A stretch of DNA of 64,000 bases, taken from NCBI RefSeq assembly GCF_004353915.1, contig NZ_SMRP01000006.1:82447-146446 (forward strand). Reading direction: 5' to 3'. Shown in pieces: positions 48,721 to 57,523 of the stretch (position 1 is its first letter; each line of letters opens with the position of its first letter). The position numbers were made by a program, and so were the translations under genes. The notes under the pieces are model-generated. The model saw only the letters and a program-made list of their open reading frames with translations. It searched no databases and was not told the origin of the DNA. This DNA is from Paraburkholderia silviterrae. GTDB taxonomy: Bacteria > Pseudomonadota > Gammaproteobacteria > Burkholderiales > Burkholderiaceae.

Positions 48721-48975
48721 TCAATGCAGGGTGCGCTCGTCGTCTTCGTCGCGATAGCAATCGATGATGCCCATACAGTACGCCACCCCAATGCGTGCCG
48801 CTGCCGCATGGGGAAACGAACCACCCGGGACCCGCATGACCTCCGCAGTAAGCGGCGCAAGACGCAGTTCAGATGGGTCGACGATGCGGCAAGAGATGTC
48901 GGCTTCTCCAGACGAAACGGAAAAGACCTGCACATGAATCTCAAGCCCGAGATAGGTGTCTGTGAACGTCTCCAT
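48721..48975 (-). CDS. Hypothetical protein
   Basis: 84 residues from ATG 48975 (GGAG six bases upstream): METFTDTYLGLEIHVQVFSV, then RIVDPSELRLAPLTAEV and a C-terminal GIIDCYRDEDDERTLH. Not recognised; the alternation of charged and beta-type residues suggests a small soluble fold. It converges on the H-NS-like gene with 41 bases between stops. Confidence 0.5.
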   Translation of the reverse strand: METFTDTYLGLEIHVQVFSVSSGEADISCRIVDPSELRLAPLTAEVMRVPGGSFPHAAAARIGVAYCMGIIDCYRDEDDERTLH

Positions 48976-49104
48976 ACGGGTCTCCGCGTGCTCCGTGCGA
49001 ATCATCCTGGCACGCTACAGCGCTGCTTTCCGCATCCTCAGTGGATTCAGCAGTCTATAGTGTGATGCTGTGTCCGGAATTACAGCGTCAACACCAGATA
49101 ACGC

Positions 49105-49716
49105 ATGTCAGCCCTTAACCCGCCCTCCGGTGCCAAGCGCGCATCTATCTTCAACCAGTTGAAGGCCCGCATCGTGTTGCTCGGACTGTTCGTCGGCTCG
49201 ATGTGGGTAACGTTTCTTGTGTCGGCAGCCCTACCCTTCCTGCACCTGAATCGACACGGTGTAGTGCCGCGGACGCTAAGCGGCCTTCAGGGCGTACTGT
49301 TCGCCCCTTGGCTGCATGCGAGTTTTTTCCACATCATTTCGAATACGCCAGGCCTGTTAGTGCTCGGGTGGCTGTGCATGTGGCCGCGAATCGCCAACTT
49401 CTGGCAAGCCACCGCCGGCGGGATGTTGGGCGCGGGCTTGTGCGCGTGGCTCCTCGGTTCACCGTATACGGTTCACATCGGTGCGAGCGGAGTCATCTTC
49501 GGCTACGCGGGTTATCTCGTCGCGTATGGCTTCTACAGTCGAAAGTTCATCCCGATGCTCATCGCGCTCTTCGTCGCATGTAGCTACGGCGTCAGCATGC
49601 TTTTTGGAGTGCTGCCGCTAACACCCGGCGTGTCCTGGCAGAGCCATCTTGGTGGCGCGATTGGCGGTATCCTGGCTGCGAGATTCTTCCACCAAAATCA
49701 TCCCCAGCGGCTTTGA
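49105..49716 (+). CDS. Rhomboid-family intramembrane serine protease
   Basis: 203 residues, six membrane helices. The catalytic pair is visible: Ser in IGASGVIFGYAGY and His in SWQSHLGGAIGGI; the supporting segment HASFFHIISNTPGL corresponds to the HxxxN region. It cleaves single-pass membrane proteins within the bilayer. No substrate is suggested by the neighbours. ATG 49105 gives a normal cytoplasmic N-terminus. Confidence 0.85.
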   Translation: MSALNPPSGAKRASIFNQLKARIVLLGLFVGSMWVTFLVSAALPFLHLNRHGVVPRTLSGLQGVLFAPWLHASFFHIISNTPGLLVLGWLCMWPRIANFWQATAGGMLGAGLCAWLLGSPYTVHIGASGVIFGYAGYLVAYGFYSRKFIPMLIALFVACSYGVSMLFGVLPLTPGVSWQSHLGGAIGGILAARFFHQNHPQRL

Positions 49717-50211
49717 AGTTTCTCCTTAGCTGCGCTCAGTGAGCTATACCTTCCAACCTCGTAAATGTTGGTATCCACGGCGTAGCTCCCAAGGCCAAGC
49801 GGGCAGTTGAGTTGGACGCGTTACCCGCGGCGAAGTGCTGAATAGCGAGACTAATCGCCCTCGTTTCGACCAATTACGCTCTTGCTATCAACCCTACACT
49901 GTTTTCGTGGGAGCAATCATGAGCCCACACGCGGTCTTCCCCCCGCGTTGTTTTGAACCGTACCGTTGATAGTACCTCCGGCGCCGTGCGCGCCGGTCGT
50001 TTGTGAACGCAGTAGGTAGCCGAAGTAGCAGCAGCGTTGTTGTGGGGCCGGCAGTGGGCGTTGGTACGCCTGCTGCCAACTTCAATCCTGTCCAGCCCTG
50101 TTCCAAGCGGAACAGGGCTCTTGTTCGCCCGCTCACGGCCTCCGGCATCCGATTTGGTCCACGAAGGTACGGCGAATGACACGCCCAACAGCTTAACGGG
50201 CACTGCTCGTA
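49717..50211. other. Intergenic region with stem-loop
   Basis: No supported gene. It contains the hairpin at 50094-50119 listed separately and otherwise shows nothing I can interpret. Confidence 0.4.
50094..50119. terminator. Candidate terminator hairpin
   Basis: AGCCCTGTTCC pairs perfectly with GGAACAGGGCT around loop AAGC; on the plus strand it is followed by CTTGTTC. An 11-base stem with only a weak T tract; it could serve the minus-strand gene ending at 50212. Confidence 0.45.
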
Positions 50212-50619
50212 TCAATGGTCATGCCTCTCGTCGCGGTCCCCGTGCTCGTGATGCCAGTCTCCTCGCGGGCCACCGTCGTCATGGTAACGGCCCCAGTCAC
50301 CGCGATGCCCCTCGTAGTGGTCACGGGCATCGTGCCATTCCCGTTCATCATGATGGTGCTCTTCCCACTCCCTACGTTCCCAATAGCGATGGCCGTCGTA
50401 GTATCTTTCGCCATACCAGCCTGGACTGACGATAACAGCCGGCGGAGGCGCCTCATACACTGGCGGTGGCGCGACATAGACGGGTGCGGGTGCAACTGCA
50501 ATACCGGGGACGCCAATGTCCACGCCGACATCGACGTGGGCGGAGGCGACGGCAGATACACCTATGCCGATACCTGCAACCAGTGTCATCGCGGACCAGC
50601 GGCGAGATGTAATGCTCAT
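50212..50619 (-). CDS. Secreted His/Asp-rich small protein, paralogue of the 47625 gene
   Basis: 135 residues: signal peptide SAMTLVAGIGIGVSAVASA, then HVDVGVDIGVPGIAVAPAP, VYVAPPPVYEAPPPAVIV, and a very His/Asp/Arg-rich C-terminus (HHHDEREWHDARDHYEGH, later DERHDH). ATG 50619 follows AGGGAAAG. The layout is the same as in the 47625 protein, with a longer acidic-His tail. A metal-binding or envelope-stress role is conceivable; none is known. Confidence 0.75.
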   Translation of the reverse strand: MSITSRRWSAMTLVAGIGIGVSAVASAHVDVGVDIGVPGIAVAPAPVYVAPPPVYEAPPPAVIVSPGWYGERYYDGHRYWERREWEEHHHDEREWHDARDHYEGHRGDWGRYHDDGGPRGDWHHEHGDRDERHDH

Positions 50620-50678
50620 AATTTTCTTTCCCTGATATGTATGCTTTGGCAGTTGGATGCGCAGAAAGTCAGCTACGG

Positions 50679-50780
50679 TTAATAGCGGTGATAGTAGCCG
50701 CCTGCTGGTACCACGATGCATCCGCTCAGCGCTGTTCCAAGACATACGGCTATCAGCGTCAACGCAAAGATTCTTTTCAT
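50679..50780 (-). CDS. Very small lipoprotein
   Basis: 33 residues only: MKRIFALTLIAVCLGTALSGC followed by IVVPAGGYYHRY. The lipobox LSGC gives a mature peptide of 13 residues anchored by a lipid. ATG 50780 and stop 50679 leave 59 bases before the His/Asp-rich gene, so the two are probably one transcript. Small lipoproteins of this type are common in Burkholderia but uncharacterised. Confidence 0.65.
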   Translation of the reverse strand: MKRIFALTLIAVCLGTALSGCIVVPAGGYYHRY

Positions 50781-51513
50781 AAGTGCCTCACTTGTCAGTT
50801 GTGAACGCACTATATTGAGACGGAGAATTACCGGTGTTTTTGTGTGTAACGAGACGTGACGTATGAAACCCCAGTCCCACCATTTGCTGCGAGGCGGCTT
50901 TGCGCTACCAGCGAAGAATCATGCTCGTCGGAAGCGGGTGAGGCAGGAAGGTTCGGGTGACGCTACGAGTCACGGCTCCGAAATCAATCACGTGGGAGCA
51001 AGGCAGCGGGTCGGCCGAATGAGGAGTTCGGCATCGCGCCAGCCAGCGCTCGACCCGCAGCACGTCCAAGTATCTGTCATTCCGGCGAACGAATCACCGG
51101 TTATCTTTGGAAAACATCCTTGCAAGCGTTGGCAGAATCTGGGTTTGCCCGGCCAACGGTCCAGGAACGGCTTGTGGAGCCTCTGACAATTGCTTACAAA
51201 CGGCACGGTTCTCGTGCGCCGGCGTATATTTACTGCTTCCGCCTCGTGATCTACGCGGCGGGCCGCGAGTCGACCGGTGCCACCTGGACTACCAGTCTTC
51301 TCGAATCATGCGGTCCCTTTAGGTTGACAAGCAACGCGCGGGCGCCCGGCCCGATAGCGCAGAGGGTTCTGAACGCTTCGTCAATTACGGGTCCAGTGCT
51401 CATACCACCTGCTAGCAACCTCTCGCGTTATTATCAGCTGTATTCAGCAGAGGCGAGACGATACATTTGATTGTTTGCCGCCGCCACGCCCGCACACTTG
51501 AAGCGCACTAACC
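50781..51513. other. Gene-poor stretch
   Basis: About 730 bases. Open frames at 50863-51186 and 51120-51470 (+) lack start sites, have irregular composition and resemble nothing I know; I treat them as chance. No RNA or repeat seen. Confidence 0.45.
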
Positions 51514-51786
51514 ATGGACTCCACCTTCGCCGCCGACGTCAGCCTTTCCGCGGATGGACAGCTTGTCCTTTTCGTCATATCTACCCGTAACCAGTCGGTG
51601 CAATGTTCAATCAGCCGCGAGGCTCTCGAGCAATATTTTTGGCTGCCGGCCGGCGCGAATGACGCGCGCACATTGAAAGCATTCATCGACGGGCAACAGC
51701 GTATTACGGCCGCGGCTGAGCGGCGGATGCTCAAGTCATCTGGCGCACCGATCGCATTGACTGCAGCAGAATTTGCGAGGTCATGA
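51514..51786 (+). CDS. DUF1488-like small protein
   Basis: 90 residues: LVLFVISTRNQSVQCSISREALEQYFWLP, then DARTLKAFIDGQQRITAAAERRM. The ISREALE stretch followed by an amphipathic helix is the pattern of DUF1488, a family of unknown function common in Burkholderia. The start ATG 51514 has no clear ribosome-binding site. Confidence 0.6.
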   Translation: MDSTFAADVSLSADGQLVLFVISTRNQSVQCSISREALEQYFWLPAGANDARTLKAFIDGQQRITAAAERRMLKSSGAPIALTAAEFARS

Positions 51787-51958
51787 TGTAACCGTCGCCG
51801 CACACGACACTCAAGGTTGAGTACTGACTGAACTCACCGCAGGTTTGCAGCGTGTTTGTTCGCAGGAACGCAGATGAAGGGAAAGAAGGCCTCGGCGGAA
51901 GCATCGGCGCGTACCGCGTGGAAGTTCGTAATGTCAATCAACCAGACCGAGGGTTCAG

Positions 51959-52402
51959 ATGCGATACGCCTCCTGCTCGCGACGCGCCAGCGCGTTGACC
52001 ATCGATTCAATCTGGTGGACCGTAATCGTACTTTTCTTGCCGCTCGGTCCATCGACTGAGGAAATCCTCACGACGCCAGAGTCCTTCGCTTCCACCATCG
52101 TTTTGTGGCTGGCAATCGGGCAATGTATTCCCATCCTCATAACCGGCCTGCTGTGGGCCACATGGGGCACTTCACCCGGGAAACGCGCACTGCATCTTCG
52201 GATAGTCGATGCCGATACCGGTCGGCCAATGACAGTGCAGCAAGCTGGTTTGCGCACGCTAGGCTACCTGCTGACCTTCACGACGTGCGGTGCCGGATTC
52301 TTGTGGGTTCTGTTCAACCGACAAAAGCAGACGTTGCACGACCGGATAGCCAATACGGTCGTGATTGATGAAGGCCCCATCGACGGCGCTCATCGAAAGT
52401 GA
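51959..52402 (+). CDS. RDD-family membrane protein
   Basis: 147 residues, three membrane helices. The RDD hallmark residues are RRASALTIDSIWW near the N-terminus and later GTSPGKRALHLRIVDADTG, ending with TLHDRIANTVVI. RDD proteins are of unknown or transport-related function, some being Na+/H+ antiporters. GAGG lies 5 bases before ATG 51959. Confidence 0.85.
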   Translation: MRYASCSRRASALTIDSIWWTVIVLFLPLGPSTEEILTTPESFASTIVLWLAIGQCIPILITGLLWATWGTSPGKRALHLRIVDADTGRPMTVQQAGLRTLGYLLTFTTCGAGFLWVLFNRQKQTLHDRIANTVVIDEGPIDGAHRK

Positions 52403-52616
52403 GGTCGACCGATGACAGACGGGATTCACTGCCCGGACGAAACCAGGCGCGCGGACGCCTCAAATGCGGAACAGCGGTCCGCTGCAGCGGCACCGAGATA
52501 GATACGCTCGTGAGTGGCCCGCACCGTTTAACCATGTCTACAACCGGACCACCAGCTTCGGTACGCTGGCGCGCAAACGAAGCTATCCTGGAAGACTGTC
52601 CTCAAAAGGAATGGCA

Positions 52617-53147
52617 ATGCTGCATACGCTAGAGGCATCAGTGGTCGTTCTGGTGGACCTGCAAACGAGACTTATGCCTGCAATACATGAAGGAGCGGTG
52701 GTCGTAGCTCAGGCTGCTCGGCTGGGCAGAATCGCGCAGTTGCTCAACGTGCCCATCATCGGTACCGAACAGAGCCCCCAGCGACTTGGTGAGAATGCGG
52801 AGAATATCAAGAGCCTGTGCTCGAACACCGTCGTCAAGGACCATTTCGATGCGACCGCCGAAGGTCTCGTCGGCGCGTTACCTCAAGGGCGAACGAGGAT
52901 AATTGTTGCAGGCTGCGAGGCGCACGTCTGTGTACTGCAAACTGTGATTGGCTTGCTGAGTCACGGCTTGCAGGTCACGCTTGTCAAAGACGCAATCGGT
53001 TCGCGTAAAACTTCAGACCGTGATGCGGCGATAGACCGGCTCGCCAGAGCGGGCGCCGAAGTGTCGACCGTGGAAATGGTCGCGTTCGAGTGGTTACGCT
53101 CCAGTCAGCATCCCCAGTTCCGCGACGTGTTGCAACTTATCAAATAG
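52617..53147 (+). CDS. Isochorismatase-family hydrolase (YcaC-like)
   Basis: 176 residues. Asp in VVVLVDLQTRLMP, Lys in CSNTVVKDHFDA and Cys in VAGCEAHVCVLQT make the family's catalytic triad. YcaC-type members hydrolyse small amides or have unknown substrates. ATG 52617 is preferred because AAGGA lies 7 bases upstream. It stands alone between an RDD gene and a permease fragment. Confidence 0.85.
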   Translation: MLHTLEASVVVLVDLQTRLMPAIHEGAVVVAQAARLGRIAQLLNVPIIGTEQSPQRLGENAENIKSLCSNTVVKDHFDATAEGLVGALPQGRTRIIVAGCEAHVCVLQTVIGLLSHGLQVTLVKDAIGSRKTSDRDAAIDRLARAGAEVSTVEMVAFEWLRSSQHPQFRDVLQLIK

Positions 53148-53157
53148 CAGGCGACGC

Positions 53158-53328
53158 TTGCCGAACGCTGGTATCGGCATCGAGCTCGATACGATGACGG
53201 CGGCAATCATCGGTGGCACCCGCTTCTCGGGCGGCATTAGAGCGGCAATGGGAATGCTCGCAGGTGCATTCATCATTGGCGTACCAGCGCTAACGACTTG
53301 GCGCAGCGCGTACTGGGTTTCGTTATAG
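53158..53328 (+). pseudogene. Ribose-type (CUT2) ABC permease fragment
   Basis: The frame from about 53158 reads GIGIELDTMTAAIIGGTRFSGG then AAMGMLAGAFIIGVPALTTW and stops at 53326-53328. This matches the conserved C-terminal region of RbsC/XylH-type permeases, where the proteins read YELDAIAAVVIGGTSLSGG and G-LIGALIIGV. Only about 50 of 330 residues remain. It begins 10 bases after the isochorismatase stop; nothing else of a sugar transporter is adjacent. Confidence 0.65.
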
Positions 53329-53678
53329 GCAGATGAGGCGTCACTATCTCCGCTCACGAAGATGCTTTTTCCTCACAACTCCGGGTCAGAGGCGCGCAAA
53401 GGAAAGTCGACGTTGCTTCACTTTAACCTCGGTCCGCTGATGGGACAGGTTCAGGCAGTTATTCGGATGGCGCCAGCTTGAGACCGCCGCCCCGAGACTT
53501 CTCAATTTATCTCGCTTTATGGGTGCGCACCTGCAGCAAGTCCTTTGCCAGCAATGCACTCTTCCTCACCTTTTGTATCCCTCTACGTCCCCACGTCCAC
53601 GCCATACAGATGGGTGCTTCCTCAGCGATGACAGACAAGATTTAGCACCGTGTCTTAGTGGGACGACGGGGCAAACTC
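53329..53678. other. No gene seen
   Basis: 350 bases between the permease fragment and the Uma2 gene, without a supported frame, repeat or RNA. Confidence 0.45.
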
Positions 53679-54185
53679 TTAGAAGTACATTTGCTCAAGT
53701 GAGAGCGTTATTCCGAACGCCGAGGCTTGCTGCGGGCCATTCGCGCCATAGAATTCCAGTTCTCCGTGCTGGCCGACAACGATGACCTCTCGGGCGCCGC
53801 CCTCCAGGTAAGCCCTGACTCTCGGGCCGATGTCATGCGGCAACTTGCGGTCAAGGAGCACTTCGACACACAGGTCTGGCACAAACGGGATTGGGCCTTC
53901 CCGATCAAACCCTTCCCACTTTTCGGGTGGCATCCAGACAACGTCAGCTACACGGATGCCGAATGCCGGTGTCGTCACGGCGACCGACATTGCCGCCACG
54001 TGACCAATCTGCTCGGCGATTTCGCAATAGACGTCGGTCAGAACAATCTGGCGTCTTGCTGAAGGTTGAGAAAGCGGCACCGTTTCACCTCGACCATCCA
54101 GCTCGCAGCACGACCCCGACTCAGAGTTCGGGTGAATCCGACGCCAGGTTGCAACGAGACCGTCGAGCTCGAGAAGCGTAGACAC
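53679..54185 (-). CDS. Uma2-family (DUF820) nuclease-fold protein
   Basis: 168 residues. The restriction-endonuclease-like core is visible as IRVADVVWMPPEKW, then IPFVPDLCVEVL and VRAYLEGGAREVIVVGQHGEL. The Asp and Glu residues of those segments fit the PD-(D/E)xK active site. The family is abundant in cyanobacteria and patchy elsewhere; its role is not established. Isolated gene, no obvious partner. Confidence 0.75.
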   Translation of the reverse strand: MSTLLELDGLVATWRRIHPNSESGSCCELDGRGETVPLSQPSARRQIVLTDVYCEIAEQIGHVAAMSVAVTTPAFGIRVADVVWMPPEKWEGFDREGPIPFVPDLCVEVLLDRKLPHDIGPRVRAYLEGGAREVIVVGQHGELEFYGANGPQQASAFGITLSLEQMYF

Positions 54186-54514
54186 AACGACAAGCCTCCG
54201 ATGGGGGGGAACCGCCTAAGGGTAATCCCTTTATCGGCGCGTGAAAAGTGATAAATAATTGTGCGTTGCACAATCGACTCATGCGGTGTGCATAAGGTGT
54301 GCTATTTTGCCGTTATCGGACCTGATGATTGGGCCCTACGCTCCTCGCAACAAGACGGCTTCGAGGTTGGGCCTGAGTTCTGCCCCTATTTATGCTGCGA
54401 TGCAGCAACACAGGTAATCGAGTGGTGTGACGTCGAATTATCTCTGCCGACTAAGGCAGATTCTGCGGCCGCTTGGTGCCGTGTTACCGCAGTTTCTTGA
54501 ACACGAGAAGTGAA

Positions 54515-54727
54515 ATGGAACTCGATGAGGAGACATTCCGGCGACTGCGCCGGCTCGCCCCGGTACTAGACGACATCCTCAACGCAGGAGAAGTCGAACA
54601 TGTGGACCAAGCGGTGAATCTCGCGGTGCTCGCGCGACTATGCTCGACCCTGTCCGACGCCTACTACTCCATGCATCCTGATGAGTCGACGCAAGCAAGC
54701 GTCGACGGGGACGAGCCGCAAAAATAG
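54515..54727 (+). CDS. Hypothetical protein
   Basis: 70 residues: MELDEETFRRLRRLAPVLDD, a mid-helix VDQAVNLAVLARLCSTLSDA and an acidic tail. Mostly helical and acidic; no family recognised. GAAGTGAA precedes the ATG. Composition is coding-like. Confidence 0.5.
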   Translation: MELDEETFRRLRRLAPVLDDILNAGEVEHVDQAVNLAVLARLCSTLSDAYYSMHPDESTQASVDGDEPQK

Positions 54728-55122
54728 CATCGCGCTCTCCACGCTCGCCCAGTGTCCTCGCCTTTTTCGTTGTCGCGCGACGCCGGCGCCCCTCGCTGCG
54801 CCGCGGCCAATGGTAGCCTCGTCATACGCCATCCGTTCGAAATCAGGCCATTGACGCCCGCTGATGAGCACGTAGACAGACTGGAACGCCTGGCGACACA
54901 AGTTCAGAGCGTGGATGTTGGCCTTCTGCGGAGTCGATGCGGCGAAGTGTTCGTCTGAATCCAACATCGCGTCGCTTTTTAGCCCACGACACGCAGGACG
55001 CCGATTGCGTCGGAAGCCCGGCAAACATGGGCACCCGGACGAGGCCGCACCCATCGGCACAGTGTTTGCAAGACAACGCCTGCCCGATTCTCTCTCTCGC
55101 CGTCCATCCAACGGAGGCCAAC
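54728..55122. other. No gene seen
   Basis: 395 bases with overlapping chance frames only. Confidence 0.4.
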
Positions 55123-55320
55123 GTGCTGGCAACGAAAGCGTTTACCGAAACCTGCGTCATTGACGGCATTGCCGTCACACTCACGTTCTTTCCTGACACC
55201 GGCGTATTGCGAATCACCGACGCTTTTGGTCGCCGGATTCGGGAGACGCGGTGGTCTTTGTCTTGGGGCAACCTCGTCACGACGCTCCGCGAGGTCGCTG
55301 CCCTTCCGGCGAAGTGCTAA
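55123..55320 (+). CDS. Hypothetical small protein
   Basis: 65 residues from GTG 55123, which has CGGAGG seven bases upstream: ETCVIDGIAVTLTFFPDTGV then LRITDAFGRRIRETRWSLSW. Beta-rich and compact; no family recognised. The reading frame extends further upstream but without a better start. Confidence 0.45.
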   Translation: MLATKAFTETCVIDGIAVTLTFFPDTGVLRITDAFGRRIRETRWSLSWGNLVTTLREVAALPAKC

Positions 55321-55862
55321 CGATATGGGATACGCTCAAAGCATGGCATCCGCAGCGCATAGCGTCGGTCTTGATACGTAAAAAGTCCCGGTTCACAGCT
55401 CCGGGAGATGTGGTATGCCTATCGATAATCCACAGGCCGCCACGTGATGACACAAAAGGTAGCTTCGACGGTGTTTTGTAGGTCTCCACCGATAGAACTC
55501 AACGAGAATGCAATGCAGGTGAAGCTGATTTCCCCGAGCCTCGTGAGTGTTTCGCCGATGACACGGCCTAACGGTCTCGCGCCTACCACGCGACCCATCT
55601 TGGCAGAAGTCAGTTTGAGCTAGCAGTAGCGTCCTGATGACTTGTCAGTTATCCTTATTATTTGCACTTGGCGCCATTTCAGCAGGTACATCATTTCCTG
55701 AAGGGACGCTTTCTCTCTCTCGAGAATCTGAGCGCCGCTTGGCGGCCAGGCCATCGCAGCGGGAGCCCTCGGTCAAGCCACGTCGCATCTTGCCACGGGA
55801 TAACGTCATGGACTGTCACATTCAATTGCTATATAGGATACGAAATCCACCAGGAGATTGAT
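55321..55862. other. No gene seen
   Basis: About 540 bases with short frames lacking starts. No repeat or RNA recognised. Confidence 0.4.
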
Positions 55863-56147
55863 TTGGACGTTCGAAAGTCAGTGTTACACGTCGAAACTGC
55901 AACGAAACATCCATTTGAGAGCTGCTTCATTGACCTCGGTGGGCACTCCGCAGAACGGGCGCTCACTGTGCTCACGGCCGCGGTGCACGCTGCTCAACGC
56001 GAAATGAATGCCTTTGACTGGATTACCGATGCGCTTCCCGGCGCGACTCTTAAGCCGGCCCTGGCATTCGGCACAGTTGGTGAACTGTATCGCTCATACA
56101 CAAGACCAGCTGAACTGTTCCGCTTACAAGGAGTGCGGCGCGCCTGA
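55863..56147 (+). CDS. Hypothetical protein with TTG start
   Basis: 94 residues from TTG 55863, with AGGAG seven bases upstream: KSVLHVETATKHPFESCFID, LTAAVHAAQREMNAFDWITD and LGELYRSYTR-like C-terminus. The start is inferred from the ribosome-binding site. Not recognised. Confidence 0.45.
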   Translation: MDVRKSVLHVETATKHPFESCFIDLGGHSAERALTVLTAAVHAAQREMNAFDWITDALPGATLKPALAFGTVGELYRSYTRPAELFRLQGVRRA

Positions 56148-56365
56148 CCCCGACCTGGAAGGAAGCGCAGGATGCGGGACTAGCCTGGGCAAAGGCGTAG
56201 GTCGCACGCACGGTTAGCGCGGGGGTGCAGCGTAGGTTCCTCGGATACTCGCAGGCACAAAGGCTGCTGCTAACGTGTCACTGGCGAGCGCTAGACGTTC
56301 GAAGCGGAAATAGGTAGTCTCAAAGTACTTCATGAACAGTCTGACCAACGTCAAGGAGCTGACAC

Positions 56366-56674
56366 ATGGAAGTGAGCACCGAAGCGCTTGTGGACATGCT
56401 GCGCGAAGTTGAAGCCGAGGACCCTATTGACTATGCAGACCTTCCGTTTGGGGAACAGGAACTGCGACGCCTTGTCATGAGCTCGCTCGTGGAGCGACAT
56501 CATGCGGTCGAGGCCGACATGTCGGTATCTGACCTCAACGCGTTGTACCTTCTAAGCACCGCGAAGCTCGTTCTCGAAAACACGGTGCTCCACGCTCGCC
56601 TGCTTTTGCTTCAGGGGCAGCAGGTCGACGTTCAGTCGCTCCTGGCCCCGTTCACCCTCAAGGGTAGAAAGTAA
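56366..56674 (+). CDS. Hypothetical acidic helical protein
   Basis: 102 residues behind AAGGAG: MEVSTEALVDMLREVEAEDP, then two long helices (ELRRLVMSSLVERHHAVEAD; NALYLLSTAKLVLENTVLHA). No membrane segment. Good coding composition and start, but no family I know. Confidence 0.6.
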   Translation: MEVSTEALVDMLREVEAEDPIDYADLPFGEQELRRLVMSSLVERHHAVEADMSVSDLNALYLLSTAKLVLENTVLHARLLLLQGQQVDVQSLLAPFTLKGRK

Positions 56675-56748
56675 CGAGGCGGGATGCATGCCGGGATTTC
56701 GCGGTTGAGTCGGCCCAATCCGCGAAATCCTCGCGGTCAACTTGGGCT

Positions 56749-57018
56749 TTAGTGGCCGCTATCGGGGTTGCATTGAGGCATGTGACCACAAGTGGCCCAT
56801 CCCAAGCGTGTCAAACTACCGCTCGCACTGTTGCTCCCGGAAACACCTCCATACCCGGATGTGCCGGGGGAGGCGTTGGGCGATGTGTTGGTCGAGGCAC
56901 TGGTGGCGCCCGATACCGGTTGTGCATTTTGCTGCCCTGACATGTCCTGAGCTTGCACTGCGCTCACTAACGAGACTACGCCCACGAGCGCTGCAGACAT
57001 GAGAAACGTCGTCTTCAT
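56749..57018 (-). CDS. Secreted Ser/Gly/Asn-rich small protein
   Basis: 89 residues with a signal peptide (MKTTFLMSAALVGVVSLVSAVQA) and a low-complexity Ser/Gly/Asn/Thr mature part (GATSASTNTSPNASPGTSGY). The start follows a perfect AAAGGAGG. The last 20 residues change character (LGWATCGHMPQCNPDSGH) and may reflect a late frameshift in the original gene. Confidence 0.65.
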   Translation of the reverse strand: MKTTFLMSAALVGVVSLVSAVQAQDMSGQQNAQPVSGATSASTNTSPNASPGTSGYGGVSGSNSASGSLTRLGWATCGHMPQCNPDSGH

Positions 57019-57336
57019 GGCTTACCTCCTTTACGACATCAGGTTTCTTTGCAGCCGCTATGACACAGGCAATGGGTGAAGGGGCCGTACATGCGCCTTG
57101 GCACAGACGCTGCCGGTGATTCCACCTGCTGCCGGAGTCCGGTGGCGGGGACGTTTTTCTGACCTTGGCCTTCCACCGGATTCAGCGAGAAACAAGTAAC
57201 GCGGCAAATCCGCGATTGGCGTTCGAGGGGACAGGAGCACCTGAAGAACCGCCGGAGGGCCGGTAAGCCCAGCGCGCGAAAAAGAAGGCGCACGACTTTA
57301 CGATACGTCGCCTGTCGGAAGAGATACCAAGCCTTT

Positions 57337-57369
57337 CGTTATATAGCGTAAGTCTTTCGCTATATAACG
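57337..57369. promoter_or_regulatory. Paired inverted/direct repeat, Mo-box-like
   Basis: CGTTATATAGCG (57337-57348) and CGCTATATAACG (57358-57369) are exact reverse complements separated by 9 bases; the 13-mers CTTTCG[T/C]TATATA (57333, 57354) also repeat at 21 bases. The half-site CGYTATATA resembles ModE/Mo-box elements, but the spacing does not match the one I remember. Confidence 0.4.
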
Positions 57370-57523
57370 GCCCGCGCCTTGGCTTCAAGGCAGCGCGTGA
57401 CAGACTTTGTTTCGTCTTGCCAGACAATCTCTCGTAATTGAGCGTTATTACGTGTCCGACCTCGATGCATGATGATGCGATGCTCTTCAGCACTGCCGGT
57501 ATGCTCCAGCTCGCAAACAACTT

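Noticed and set aside
50863..51470. Two overlapping open frames as genes
   Set aside because: No ribosome-binding sites, irregular composition and no recognisable sequence.
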